64,000 bases of DNA from Aquilaria yunnanensis (GCA_039654915.1 CM077597.1:41080001-41144000); one strand, 5' to 3'; positions 11,238 through 23,957 are shown, counted from the stretch's first letter. Made by a program: numbers and translations. Notes: generated by a model not told the origin, from the letters alone.

Positions 11238-12580
11238 TTCAACTTGCTTGTGTGAGCTTTTTCAAGCATTTCATCCCTGAGCTTTGGTCCTTTAGGCACA
11301 TAAATTCGGTCCTTGAAATATAGTAATCCTTGCTTATAGGCATAAGATTGATACAAGGAACCTTTTCCTCTCCTGAAATCTTTCACATTTCTCAATCCAC
11401 TCAAACCTTTCACCCTTCTTGGTCAGATGAGGAAGAACTAAGACAATCATGGAAAAGCCTAATACAAATCTCTTGTAATATCTAAGTAATCGTAGGAAAC
11501 TTCTAATTTCCTTCATAGTCTTTTGTCTTTCCCACTCTTGCACTGCCTTGACCTTTTCAGGGTCTGCCTTAATGGATTGTGCATCTATGATGTGTCCTAA
11601 GAAAGAAACTTCGCTTATCCAGAATTCACAATTGGATAACTTGGCATAAAGTTGATGTTCCAACAAAGTATTTAAAACAATCTTCAGATGATGTTCATGT
11701 TCATTTTTATCCTTGAAATACACTAGGATGTCATCAATGAACACAACCACAAATTTGTCTAGATGTGGTTTGAACACCATGTTCATCAGGTCCATGAAAG
11801 CTACTGGGGCATTAGTCAAACCAAATGGCATGACTGTGTACTCATAATGCCCATATCTAGTCCTGAATGTAGTCTTAGGAATGTCCTCTTCCTTTACTCT
11901 CAACTAGAAGTATCCAGATCTCAAATCTATCTTGGAGAAGTTCTTAGCTCCCTTGAGTTGATCAAAAAGATCCTCAACCCTAGGGAGCGGATACTTGTTC
12001 TTGATAGTCACTACATTAAGCTTCCTATAGTCAATGCATAGTCTCAAAGATCCATCCTTCCTTTACACAAAGAGAACAGGAGCTCCCCATGGTGAAACAC
12101 TTGGCCTTATGAACCCTTTTTCAAAAAGTTCATCAAGTTGTTTCTTGAGCTCATTCATCTCTTTGATTGGCATTCTGTAAAAAAGTATGGATATTGGACT
12201 ATCTCTTGGTTGGAACTTGATCTCAAACTCAATTTCCCTTAGTGGAGGAATACCTAACAGTTCTTTAGGAAAGACTTGTGGAAAGTTTCTCACTATAGGT
12301 ATTCTATCGACTTCCTCATCACAGTGCAATTCATTCAATGCATAACAATAATCACGCACAGAAATCACAGGTATCTCATCTAGTACCTCTAGCTCCATGC
12401 CATGCATTTCATACACTAATTCCTTAGAATTCACTAATGCATGCACTTTACCATCAGGCAATGTGATTTCCCTCTTAGCACAATCAATTCTTATGTTATG
12501 CATAGCAAGCGAATTCATACCCAGCACTAAATCATACGTAGGAATATCCAACACTAGCAAACTAGTCATAACCTTAGTCA
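11238..12580 (-). pseudogene. Gypsy-A protease end, RT, and start of integrase; RNase H deleted
   Basis: 12063-12580 encodes the retropepsin C-terminal half (YDLVLGMNSL) and the RT start (GFIRPSVSPWGAPVLFV). 11334-11903 encodes the RT palm ([46 protein letters not shown]). An in-frame TAG separates them near 11905, at the KIDLRSGYF block. After [11 protein letters not shown] the sequence passes directly to GLLYFKDRIYVP, the linker before integrase (11201-11360), so RNase H and the connector are absent. The RT catalytic FIDD is intact, but the gene is dead overall. Confidence 0.9.
12295..12580 (-). repeat. 286-bp direct duplication, copy 1 (empty-site partner at 13974)
   Basis: This Gypsy-A protease segment occurs again at 13974-14259 with the same length, same orientation and roughly 5% substitutions (counted by eye, about 14). 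Copy 1 is interrupted by the Copia LTR at 12581, right after ...CCTTAGTCA. Copy 2 reads through that point without interruption. Confidence 0.92.
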
Positions 12581-13973
12581 TGTTAGTGTTGTGCCCAAAA
12601 AGCCAATCATGAGATGATTGTTTTTTTGCACATTGAGTCATGATATTTTATTAAGGCATTAATCCAGCAATTATGTTTGTTGTTTTGTTTCTGCATAACG
12701 CAATAAACTTAATTCTAACCTTAGAATAATGATATTCTCAAATCTCCCTAGTCTAGTATTATTGTCGAGCGGGTTGCAATAATATATAACGACTAGCATA
12801 TGTGGACACTAATATGAGATATGTAGTCTACATATGGGTATAAGTTGGAAAACTTGTCTACTGGACCGACCTACCATGAGAACACTACATGGATTGTTAT
12901 ATGAGTGTCATAAGTGATTCTCATAGTGATCATGGTATATGTAGTTCTTCGACCTAAAATCATCAAGGTTCCCTACATGTGAGTCACATACTTTGATACT
13001 TTCCTTTATTGCTCGTAACTGAGTGAACTTGAAGGAGGTCATTGGGTATGCCACATATCATGCAGAGGGATTTGTATGATCAATATGGATTTGTCCCTCC
13101 TATGTAACGGGAGTGATATCTTCGGGCCCCTTGATAGAGTGAGACTTAGAAAATGCATGGCCATGCTCGGATGAGTTGATATACGATATCAATGTCATCA
13201 GTTTAAGTTGGTCTACTCGGTAATCAAGAAACCAAACATTGGGCAATACGAGAGTGACACATTCCATGTCTTATGCTTAGTCTTGATATCTTGGGCAAAG
13301 GGACAATGGCATATATCGATGATGATCTTAAAGGTTTAGTCAAATCACCGACAATCTTATCACTTGGGTAGCAATGATGTGTTGCTAGACACCGCTCATT
13401 GCTTATGATCATAAATGTGATTTATGATCATTACCAACGTGGTAAGAGCCTATTAGGCCGCACACATAGAGCTATTTGGATCACTAGAGTGCGTGGGCTA
13501 ATTATTTGCGTTATGGTTTCACAATAATTTCGTATTAATAATGGGCCCAAGAGTTGAGCCATTATTAATCCCAAAATTGAAGCCTAATTGGATTAGGGCT
13601 TTGAAACCCATTAGGCCTGGAAGTTGAGTCTCACTATAAATACAACTTTTAGTGAGAAACTCGCAGTTTGTTTGCCCTAACATCCCAAAAGGACAGCCGC
13701 ACTCTTCTCTTGCAATTCCTTGGAGGACGCAAGCTAGTACTGCGAGCATAAGAGAAACGCATCTGCCGAGATGTGGTGGAAACATGGTGATCCCGAAAGG
13801 CTCATGTGGATACCATAGAGAGCTTGAACACGTCAATTGTTCAGGTTTTTGTGATTCGACTCTACAGTTGAGTGAGAGATCTCAACCAAAAATTAGGTAT
13901 GAAAATTTTCAAACACCCGGTTTACCCCGTTTCACTTGGATCCTGGAGGGTTTCAATTAAATTCCGCTGTGCT
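12581..13973 (+). mobile_element. Copia solo LTR, 3' end clipped
   Basis: It starts canonically (TGTTAGTGTTG) but stops at ...TTCCGCTGTGCT, about 22 bp short of the normal GTTTGGCTCCCGAAACCCAACA end. A repeated piece of Gypsy-A follows directly. No target duplication joins the two sides. The clipped junction shares the bases CT with the Gypsy-A sequence at 12293-12294, which suggests microhomology-mediated joining. Confidence 0.9.
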
Positions 13974-14259
13974 ATAGGTATTCTATCGACTTCCTCTTCA
14001 TAGTGCAATCCATTCAATGCATAACAATAATCATGCTCAGAAATCACAGGTATCTCATATAGTACCTCTAGCTCCATGCCATGCATTCCATACACTAATT
14101 CCTTAGAATTCACTAATGCATGCACTTTACCATCAGGCAATGTGATTTCCCTCTTAGCACAATCAATTCTTATGTTATGCATAGCAAGTGAATTCATACC
14201 CAGCATTAAATCATACTTAGGAATGCCCAACACTAGCAGACTAGTCATAACCTTAGTCA
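13974..14259 (-). repeat. 286-bp direct duplication, copy 2 (uninterrupted)
   Basis: This is the second copy of the protease segment at 12295-12580. It continues through ...AGTCA into TCCTACTACTAGC, showing the pre-insertion arrangement of the site where the Copia LTR entered copy 1. Confidence 0.92.
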
Positions 14260-15962
14260 TTCCTACTACTAGCTCAAAATCCTTAGCTAGGTCATTAGTG
14301 AAAAAACATTAACTACCTGCTTTTTTCATTAAGGATATCCTAGGCATGATTTCAGTAGGCAATTTCATGGCTTCAACAAATTTCTTAGCCACTATAGACA
14401 TAGATGCACCAGCATCAAATAGAACACTAACAGGCATACCGTTAAGGTAAATGTTACCTTTTAGTGCTCGTCCCTACTCTGATGTCTCTGGCCTCTCTAC
14501 TTGGAAGACTCTGCCAACCTTCTACACTGGAGGAACTGGCCTTTGCTATCCTTCCCTAGGTGCTCTTCTTCTAGGTCCTACCCCAATAGGCCTTACTAGA
14601 CCTTGGTCTTCTGGCCTCCTTTGAGCTTATGGGTAGTCTTTGATCCAATGCTCCATGGATCCACATTTTAGACATGCTTTGGTGTTAAAATAGCAAGGTT
14701 TTTTTCCTTGAAACTTCTTGCATTTAGGGCACCTTAGGCGAGGAAACTTCCCCTTAACCTTGCCCTCTCCACCAAAATGAGAATTCTTGGTAATTCTTTT
14801 GCCATGTGGTGGCTTCTTCTGCTTGCCTCCTACCTGACTACTTTCCCCTGGTTCACTGGGAAAGTACTTAGTCTCATACTCCTCTTGCTCTACTAGTCAA
14901 CCTTTCTACACTGTGTCATATTATGTAACTACTCCAAAAGGTCTAATAGTCTTTCTAATGTTTGACTTTAGGTCTCTGACAAATCTTTTAGCCTTCAACT
15001 CCTCCAGTCCATGATACTAAGGAACATACCTCACCAACTGATTGAATTTGTGCTTATACTCTAGGACATTGAGGTTTTCTTACCTTAGAGCATCAAATTC
15101 AACTTGCTTCATATCCTTGAAGGCATCACTAATGTACTGTTCCTGGAACAGCTGTGTGAACTTTGGCCAGCTCATCTCAATATCTCTTCCTGGCCTTCTG
15201 CCCTTCTGGAAAGTATACCTGTCTCTAGTGTTTCTCCACCACATATCTGCACTGCCTACCAAGTTGTAAGTAGACAGTGACACCTTCTTAGTGGAGTTGA
15301 GTGGCATCCTCTCAAACATTTTTTCTATGAAGATTAACCACTCCTCAACTCTCTCTGGCCCAATTCTTCCATCAAAATGTGGAGGTCTTAGGCCTTGGAA
15401 CCTCTCCAACAGTCTAACTTCATCAGGGCCTTCTAGATCCTCTGATCTATGTCTCCTGGACCCGCGAAAGCCCTCTGTATGGTGATGCTCTCTATGATCT
15501 CTCTGCCCTCTCATGGCCTTCCTTAATCTTATTCTTAGTGGAGGAATAGTCATAGACTGAGGGATTAGTCTTGGACACCTGACCAATCTCAGACCTTAGT
15601 CTTCTTCCTCTTGGATTTCTCCTATCTTCATCTTCCTTGTTAATGGTCTCATCATTTGTATCTTTTAAGCTTTCAAGAGGAACAGATTCAAATGTGTTCC
15701 TAGAATCCTCTTCTGGTTGTTGCTGTGCATCCTGAACTGGTACTGCTGGAGCTACTTCGACTCCTTGTTGTTGTGCCTGAATCAGCCTCATTAAGTTTTC
15801 ATTAATTTGAGCTAAGTTCCTCTGAAGCTCTAACCAAACCTGAGGCACTTTAAGGTTTGGTACCCCTTGTTGCCCCTGATTCCCTTTATTCTGTACATTT
15901 CTTTGTTGCCCAAAATCAGTACGAGGCCTTCAGGGTCGTTTCCCTCTCCTTGTGGCAACCAT
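14260..15962 (-). pseudogene. Gypsy-A gag and protease start, degenerate
   Basis: The likely gag ATG is at 15962-15960 (reading MVATRRGKRP, then a TGA). 15492-15848 is a Gln- and acid-rich N-terminal part. 15080-15586 holds the retrotransposon gag core (LRPPHFDGRIGPERVEEWL, ADMWWRNTRDRY, SWPKFTQLFQEQYI). A zinc knuckle near 14655-14700 reads CLKCGSMEHWIKDY, with the last Cys replaced by Tyr. The protease site reads DAGAS near 14412-14426. Several stops and frame changes separate these parts. The gag core and DAGAS site are typical of plant chromovirus elements. Confidence 0.85.
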
Positions 15963-16122
15963 GTTTACTTCCTACATTGATGATTCATCATAGAGCACAT
16001 ATAAAGTTCATAGGTATTTCAATGGTACTTGACACTAGCAGTTGACCAAACTGAATTCATGTATGTAGATGCATGCAATGCAACTATATGCTATGTACAT
16101 GTACAAACCATTCTCTGATCAT

Positions 16123-16134
16123 GCTCTGATACCA
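16123..16134 (-). other. Gypsy-A primer-binding site (tRNA-iMet)
   Basis: On the minus strand this reads TGGTATCAGAGC, complementary to the 3' end of plant initiator tRNA-Met, five bases inside the 5' LTR end (16140). It fixes the element's direction and LTR boundary. Confidence 0.9.
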
Positions 16135-16139
16135 ACTTC

Positions 16140-19100
16140 TGTTACCCACTCTGGGGTAGCCTAATTATGGTGCCAAAATTATGCATTTAGATTCCCAGGA
16201 TTGGTAATGTTCTGTAGGCCATCAGAACACTACCCTTAGTGTGCATACACAAATGGCCCTCTTGGGGACTATGTAAACACATGCATATTGCTCCAACCAT
16301 CACACACATATTCACATTTCACGCACAATATGGCAGCAAAGAAGGAAAACACTAGCACAAGTCTTAATTTTGGCTACCACACATTAGGTAATCTTGTTAA
16401 GTTCTAGTGACTAGCCACTGCACCTGTAACTTCTACTAATAAGCTGTATCATTCTAGCCATGAACCCCCCTGTTTTCTTTACTCCATTATCAAGTAGAGA
16501 CATAGAGAAAACCAAGGAATTTGTTTTACATCAATAGCCCATCTATGGACCAAGTTATGAATTTTTTAAGTTGTTTACAAAATTCTGACCAAATGAACAA
16601 TAACTTAGCCAACTTTGCAACGTCATATCTTTGGTTACAGGGCTCCAAATTCAGAAATTCCAAATTTGGGTTCCTCCTCTAGATGTTCTTTACATGTGGT
16701 CAAACTTTCAGACCAAGATTATTTCTACACAAGGAGATATAGAACTTTAAGTGCAGAGTCAAAATTCTGGTCACTTTATGATCATTTTGCCCATACAAAA
16801 TTTCATAAGTGTGCAAACACTTCATTCACATGGGGAAAGCCATCCAAGGCTACCCTATATATGTCCATTACACATGGGAAATACATTCCCTTGCATTTAA
16901 TAATCATATGTGGCTAAAACATAATTTACAAATAAGCAGCCCATCATTTAGACTTAGGCAGCTTTGCACCACATCACTTACATAGCCAAAACACTACTCA
17001 GATGTTCACATACTTGTCTCATTTTACATACACTCCATGTCCATGCATACATGCACTACTCTGTTGGGTTTCGGGAGACAAACAGCTCAGCGGAATTTAA
17101 CCGAAACCTCCAGGATCCAAGTGAAACGGGGTAAACCGGGTGTTCGAAAATTTCATACCTAATTTTCGGTTAAGATCTCTCACTCAACTGTAGAGTCGAA
17201 TCACAAAACCTCAATAGTTGACGTGTTCAAGCTCTCTATGGTATCCACACGAGCCTCTCGGGATCACCACGCTTCCACCACGTCCCGGCAGATGCGTTTC
17301 TCTTGCGCTCGCAGTGCTAGCTTGCGTCCTCCAAGGAATTGCAAGAGAAGAGTGCGGCTATCCTTTTGGGAGGCTAGGGCAAGGAGACCTGCGAATTTCT
17401 CACTTAAAAGTTGTATTTATAGTGAGACTCAACTTCCAGGCCTAATGGGTTTCAAAGCCCTAATCCAATTAGGATTTAATTTCGGGCTTAATAATGGCTC
17501 AACTCCTTGGCCCATTATTAATACGAAATTAAAGTGAAACCATAACCCAAATAATTAGCCCATGCACTCTAATGATCCAAATAGCTCTATGTGTGCGACC
17601 CAATAGGCTCTTGCCATGTTGGCAATGATCATAAATCACATTTATGATCATAAGCAATGAGCGGTGTCTAGCAACACATCATTGCTACCCAAGTGACAAG
17701 ATTGTCGGTCAATCGACTAAACCTTTTTTATCATCACCGATATATGCCATTGTCCCTTTGTCCAAGATATCGAGACTAAGCACGAGACATGGAATGTGTC
17801 ACTCTCGTATAGCCCAATCTTTGGTTTCTTGATTACCGAGTAGACAAACTTAAACTGACGACATTGATATCATATATCAACTCATCGGAGCATGGCCATG
17901 CATTTTCTATGTCTCACTCTATCAAGGGGCCCAAAGATATCACTCCCGTTACATAGGAGGGACAAATCCCATCTTGATCATACAAATCCCTCCGCATGAT
18001 ATGTGACATACCCAATGACCTCCTTCAAGTTCACTCAATTACGAGTAACAAGGGAAAGTATCAAAGTATGTGACTCACATGTAGGGAACCTTGATGATCT
18101 TAGGTCGAAGGACTACATATACCATGATCACTATGAGAATCACTTATGACACTCATATAACGATCCATGAAGTGTTCTCATGGTGGGTCGGTCCAGTACA
18201 CAAGTTCTCCAACTTGTACCCATATGTAGACTACATATCTCATATTAGTCTCCACGTATGCTAGTCATTATGTATTATTGCAACCCGCTCCACAATAATA
18301 CTAGACTAGGGACATTTAAGAATATCATTATTCTAGGGTTACAATTATGTTTATTACGTTACGCAGAAACAAAACAACAAACAAAATTACTGGATTAATG
18401 CCTCAATAAAATATCATGACTCAATGTGCAAAAATACAATCATCTCATGATTGGATTTTTTTGGGCACAACACTAACATACTCAATGGTCTTAACTCAAC
18501 TAAATACACACCCTAAGTTACAGGAGCTTCTGAGACACAATGGACCCCAGAATAGGATGCTGGACAGCTGCTGCACAACACAATAAGTACCACCATTAAA
18601 AATAACAAATGTGCTCCTAAAATCACTAAATTTCCAGATCATGACTAGACATATGGAAGTTCATGTACCTGAAATTTTTAATCAAAACTCAAATGACAAA
18701 TGTCAGTTTGAATGTGATCTTTCTACTGGACTTGAAATGATAGAATTGAGGGGAGTAAGTTTCATTGAGAAAGTTAGTAAGGGTAACACTTGGATTCAAT
18801 AGGCAATGTGACCATCATTGAAACCTGCATCCAAAGACACTAAAACACAAAAACCACAATACATATATAGAAGATATAGGAACCAAATGCAACAACCATT
18901 CACAACCAACAAACACATGAAACGTAGTAGCAAGATATACCATAGGTTAGTCCATAAAACACATAATAAAAATAAATAAATCACTATGGCAGCCCTCCTC
19001 AAGCTAATGCTTGGTCTTAGGAGTATTTTAATAGTAGTTAGTACTAATTTTGGGCTCTAGAAACCCTCATTTCACTGCCATCTTTGTACACTTGACAGTA

Positions 19101-20044
19101 GGTCACAAAACCTTCAATAAGTGCACTCCCTTCACTAAGCTTGGTTCATCAAGCTCATGGCTCTCTTCCAAGCTTAGCCCTAGGTCCATGGTTGCTTGAA
19201 AAATATAGAAAACAACCCATCAGATTAAGAGAACCCTTACCAAAGTGGGTAGGCTGAAAATCATGCATGATCCTTGAAGCGTCCAAGCAATAGCTTTAGT
19301 TTGCCTCCAGTTGCTTCCTTGTGCCTTCAATTTCAATCAATTGCAAGTTGAATGTGTGGTGACTATGGAGGAAGTGTGGCTGTGTTTTTGGGCTGTAGAA
19401 GGATGAAAATTAGAGAGAGATAAGTGATTTAGCCACTTAAATGGCCTTAAATGAGCTTAAGGGCACAAAACACACTTAACAAGCTTAACCTTGTTTTATG
19501 TCATTTTTCTTCTCACTAATTATGGTGCAATAAACTCATTGGTACACATGTGTCCAAAATTTGTTACTATTTATCAAGTCTTGCCTACCTCCCCCATGGT
19601 GGGATAATTCCACAATTCTACCCTTTGATTTAAGTCAAAAGCTTGAACACCTTAAGGTCTACACTAGGACATTTAGGTCCTTAGTGCCTTTACTGTTTCC
19701 TTTGTCCAAACATGTCTTCCATGAAAAATTTGGTCCTCCAACAGCACTTTTATACCATTCATATCCTTCCCATAACTCTCCAAAGCTTTTTCTTGAGAGT
19801 TTTGCAATTGAGTACCCAAATTTTCAAAACCTTACAAAAAAGTCCAGGGGTTGCTTGACAAACGAGCAATCCTTAAGGAATTTGTTCGAGGCCAAGTTAC
19901 CAACATTGAACACTTTTAAGGAGGTGTTGATCATTTCTTTTACCCTTCACACTTTAATCACTATAGTGAGAATTACATAATATAATGGTTTTTTTAGCCA
20001 TTATGGCACACTTGTAATTCTCCCATTTTTGTGTGGTGGCAACA
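16140..20044 (-). repeat. Gypsy-A 5' LTR, about 2483 bp net, split by a Copia LTR
   Basis: The ends on + are TGTTACCC (16140) and GGCAACA (20044). The LTR is interrupted at 17062-18478; the net length is 2483 bp. A solo LTR of the same family and nearly the same length (2480 bp) lies at 54217-56696. The right flank is ATCCG. Short open frames inside (for example 18611-18802, 19561-19980) have no recognised domain. Confidence 0.9.
17062..18478 (-). mobile_element. Copia solo LTR in Gypsy-A LTR, TSD TACTC
   Basis: A complete 1417-bp LTR between perfect TACTC duplications (17057-17061 and 18479-18483), minus strand. The Gypsy-A LTR resumes directly on the right with the sequence expected from the copy near 7020. 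No internal Copia DNA is present. Confidence 0.96.
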
Positions 20045-21255
20045 ATCCGCCTTGTGATGGAAAGATGGATTGTACACTCCTCGAGGATTTGGCTCAATAT
20101 TCATCAGTAAAGCTTCACGCGGCCTTTCGGAAAGCATCCTAGCAAGTTGTCCCAACTGGGCGTCAAAGTTCTAAATACTTGCTAACATATTCGGCAATTT
20201 TGACACCGTTGCATCGATCCTAGAATCAAATTGCTACATGTACGTAGAAATCAATTCTTCCACAGTTGGCCTCCTTTCATGTTGCAATCGAGGCTAAAAC
20301 TAGGCGGTTGTTGCCTTTGATTATTCCAACAAAACTTAGGATGATTCCTCCGTCCTGGATTATACATATCGTTATACAAACTTTTCTATGGCCTTGGTAG
20401 ATTTCCAACAAAGTCCACTTGCTTGCTTTTGCTTAACCAATTAAACATCTGACAATCACTACTTGCATGTTCTTCTCCACAAACTTCACATCACATCATG
20501 GCTTCCTTCTGATTAGGCAAAAAATTCTTGAACTACTTTGTCAAAGGTTTATCTTGATTCGCTAAAACTGAATAAGAATCAGAGTTCTAAATCATAACTA
20601 CTTTAGTCGGCTTAATCCTAGATGTAAATTGGAATTGGTAATTATTTATTTCCATCTCCTCAATCAATTCCTTTGCAGCTTCAGGTGTCTTGCTATTAAA
20701 AGTACCACCAGCTGCTACATTGATCATTTTATTGGAAGCATAACTCAAACCATTATAGAACATTTGTACTTACATGCACATAGGTAATCAATGATGCAAA
20801 TACCTTCTCAATAGATCCCTGAACTTTTCCCAAGCTTCATACAACATTTCTAAATCAATCTAGCTAAAAGCAGGAATATTATTACAGAACTTTGAGGTCT
20901 TGGCTAGAAGAAAATAGTTCAATAAGAATTTTTTAGCAAGAGCATTCCAAGTGGCAGTAGAACCTCTCAAAAGTGATGTCAACCATTGTGTAGCTCTTCC
21001 CCTCAATGAGAAGTAAAATAGCCCCAATCGAATGCTTTCCTCACTAGGTCCATCAATCCTAAAAGTATCACAAGTCTCCAAGAAACTAGCAATATGAGCA
21101 TTAGGATCCTCATCTGCCAAGCCATTGAATTGAACACAATTTTGCACCATCTGAATAACATTTGGCTTGATCTCAAAATTTTTGGCACTGATAGGAGGTC
21201 TGACAATGCTCGATTTTGTCCCTTCAAGAGATGGCTTAGCATATTCTGACATAGT
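20045..21255 (-). pseudogene. Athila-type gag, degenerate
   Basis: 20860-21252 encodes the conserved gag core: YAKPSLEGTKSSIVRPP, FEIKPNVIQMVQ, EDPNAHIASFLETCDTFRIDG, SIRLGLFYFSLRGRATQWL. Further on in the reading direction a zinc knuckle CEVCGEEHASSDC is intact near 20455-20495, followed by the YNPGRRNHPKFCWNN block near 20320-20380. Stops separate these blocks. Gag would form the particle and bind element RNA; no intact version is made here. The downstream gag end and pol are cut off by Gypsy-A. Confidence 0.85.
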
Positions 21256-21562
21256 CCTTGATTCATTGCGGTCTTCTATGATTAATTGTTCCTAATTTTC
21301 TCCTTGCTACTCCAACTCAGAATGTGATGAATGTGACTTGCCACCCCTTGAAGACAAAAGTTTCCTCAAGGTTCTCTCAATTTCTAGATTTGGTTCAACA
21401 ACTTCACTAGGATGGCTATGAGTCATACACCAAAATTCCCACAAGAAAAGATTAAAAAAAATCAAAAACTAAAAATAACTAAAAATAAAAATAAAAATAC
21501 TAAAATAAAATAAATGATTAGATTAATAAAGATAAAATTTTCAAGTAGCAAACTCAACAAAT

Positions 21563-21580
21563 GTCCTGACAACGATGCCA
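21563..21580 (-). other. Athila-1 primer-binding site (tRNA-Asp)
   Basis: On the minus strand this reads TGGCATCGTTGTCAGGAC, a close match to the TGGCGCCGTTGCCGGGGA-type site used by Athila elements. It sits just inside the 5' LTR. Confidence 0.8.
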
Positions 21581-21591
21581 AGAACTTGGTA

Positions 21592-22998
21592 TGTTTGTAG
21601 TTCATAACAAACCCTTTCCACTATACTAGTAAATAATGTAGATGTGTCAAATTTCTCTATACTGAAAAATATGTGCACTCACGGGTAAGTGCACTTATCA
21701 TCAAAGTATAGTAGTAGTAAGTACTAAGATCATTTTTCCTAAGGAACGGAGGTTGTCTACCTTACTCCACCTATCTCTATTATCTAATGGATAATTAAAG
21801 ATATTTTTCTAACTAACTACTATGAATTAACTAAACTAAACTAATGCAATAAAATAAACTATTAGTTAACAGATGGAAAAAAAACAATTAAGATAATCAA
21901 TAATCAGAAACCTCATACTTAGAATTGAATCCCCCTAGATATTCACTTGTACTACTTTTACTTTGGTTTAACATGATTATGATTTACTTCAACCATGGAG
22001 TACTACCTAATGTAGATTAGCTCCCTATTATTCCCATTACACTAATCTTATTCTTAAGCCAACGATAGGGTCTTAGGCCTACCGTGCTTCCTAAGACCGT
22101 ATTACAAGTCCTATGACTCACTACTAGGTTTCACCTTAGTTCAGAGGTATTATATTGCACCAATTACTCTTGGTTATGATAATATCCCTTTTATCCAATG
22201 GTGATCCATAATAAACAAAATGGATCCTACCCAGCACATGTTCATCATCCTATATTGAATTAATAGGCTAGCTACTATTAATCAACACAATGAAGTACAT
22301 TGTATAAATCACAACAAAAGCACTTAATCATATTAAACCAAAAAGGAATCACAATCATAAAATCATCATAAGGTTCATCTACTTTAAACATGAGTAGAAA
22401 AAGTCTAGCTCATGGTGCTATAAAATAAACACAACAGAATCAAAAGAAAAGTATGAAAAGAATTACCCATGGTTACATTTCTTCTTCTTTAAAAAATCTT
22501 TGATTCGACACTCATAAAATAGTTTTGATCATCAAAACTACCTTCAGCAACCTTTCTCCGTGAAAAACTCTCTTTTTCTATGCTTTTTCGCATCCCCCCT
22601 TATCCTTTTCTCTTTTTTCTAAAATAACTTAAGAAACCCTAAAATAGCACAAACACAGTCTAGTACACAGCCGTGTAATTCCTTTAGAGCCTAAAATCTT
22701 GCTAGCTTTGAACACAATTTGGAACATGGGCATGTAACTCAAATTCAGGCATGTTGTAGGTCATGCAAGGCACTACATGGGCATGTAGCAAGGCATGTTG
22801 GCTACAAAACTTCCCCAAAACATGCAATTCAACCTCAAGACTTTGTAAAAATCCTTCCTAACTCAAATGAAGCTGAAATATAATCTAGAAACAAAATATG
22901 GACTAATTAAGTGTTATATCCTAGGAAAAAACATATCAAAAGATAGGCAAACACAAGGAAAAAACATATAGAAAACATAAGTAAATATGACCACATCA
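21592..22998 (-). repeat. Athila-1 5' LTR (1407 bp)
   Basis: On the minus strand it starts TGATGTGGTCATATTTAC and ends CTACAAACA. It is homologous to the Athila-2 LTR at 32551-32755 plus 34174-35356, including the block with the Athila-type 'accgttcctt...ctatact...caagtgc' order near the internal end. Open frames inside are not called. Confidence 0.8.
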
Positions 22999-23943
22999 AT
23001 TGTTTGTACATGCTAACTACTAGTTTTCTTATTTATATGTTATATTGTGTATATGTGCTTGTGTGTTTTGTTGTTGTCTTCTGTCTTGCAGGTTGCTGGA
23101 GTTTGTGTAACTAATCCTTATTGAGTTCAAGTAAAACTTACTCTTTTAATGTTGCTTTGTAGGGAATGGCATGGCTGAATAGCCTATGCACTCATTTGGA
23201 AACTAAAGGATCTCTGTGTGTGTGTGTGTGTGTAGGTACACTTAGTGTAACACTTCTTGTTGTACTCTTACTTGTTTTGCCTTTTGGCTCTAGAAACTAG
23301 CAAACAAGTAGGTTATCTTGTGTGTGCAGTTACTAAGGGTAAGGGTGAAGCTGTTCCTAAGGTTCTAAAAGCTAGCTTAGGGTTTCAAGTATGCTAGACT
23401 TTGTTTCCTTTGTGTATAAGTTACTATACCTTAGCAGGCAAGACAGCCTATTTTTGTATAGTTGTTACTTGTGTTTGTTAAGCTAGCTATTAAGCCTATG
23501 TATGGATGTTGGTATTTCAAGTTTGAGCTAGGATTATATCTAAAGTTTCATATATTGTTGCTGGATCAATAGTTACTAGAATGTTTTTTGTGCAAAAACT
23601 ACAAGTCTTATTATAATGTTGTTCTGGCAGTAAATTTGCTTGAATGGTACTTCAGATTTTGCTTGGTAGATCACTTGTTGTTTAATTTTATTTGATCCTT
23701 TAGTATTTAAAGAGGTTAAATACCAAGTTTCATGGAAAACAAACTAGTGTGTGCTCATTTATGAATTTTTGTAGTATTCTAGACTGAACTCAGAGAATTC
23801 TGGCACTTAAGGTCGTTTGCCTAGCAATTTGTTTCCTAATCACTTCCTTAGCTACTCAATGGGCATAGTTTTGAGTTTAAAATTGACTATTTAATGCTTT
23901 AACCAAAATAGTGCATGAGTTATGGGTAATTAGGGCTGTGACA
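22999..23943 (+). repeat. Gypsy-B 5' LTR, 3' portion
   Basis: It ends ...GGGCTGTGACA at 23943, two bases before the primer site. The left part is missing: Athila-1 abuts it with flank ATTGT, as if inserted in the LTR. It contains a (TG)n microsatellite at about 23214-23235. Confidence 0.7.
23214..23235. repeat. (TG)n microsatellite
   Basis: About ten uninterrupted TG units inside the Gypsy-B LTR. Confidence 0.9.
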
Positions 23944-23945
23944 AT

Positions 23946-23957
23946 TGGTATTAGAGC
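23946..23957 (+). other. Gypsy-B primer-binding site (tRNA-iMet)
   Basis: TGGTATTAGAGC, one base different from the Met consensus TGGTATCAGAGC, right after the LTR end. It sets the plus orientation of the element. Confidence 0.85.

Larger units (their letters stand above)
6642..20044 (-). mobile_element. Gypsy-A: Ty3/Gypsy chromovirus-type element, degenerate
   Basis: On the minus strand, reading from right: 5' LTR (20044-16140), Met primer site, gag, protease, RT, integrase, chromodomain-like tail, polypurine tract, 3' LTR (8543-6642, cut by the full-length Copia). Copia LTRs have inserted at 9818, 12581 and 17062. The RNase H region is missing. A chromodomain-like C-terminus and LTRs of about 2.48 kb suggest the Tekay/Del branch (inference). 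The right flank is ATCCG; the left target duplication is off the window. It interrupts the Athila-1 gag region. Confidence 0.9.
20045..22998 (-). mobile_element. Athila-1: Athila-type Ty3/Gypsy, 5' part only
   Basis: It holds the gag region, a tRNA-Asp primer site and a 5' LTR of 1407 bp. Gypsy-A interrupts it at 20044/20045 (flank ATCCG), so the rest should lie left of the window. The tRNA-Asp primer and gag type point to the Athila lineage. The right edge at 22998 (CATCA) is followed by ATTGT and then by Gypsy-B LTR sequence. Confidence 0.8.
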
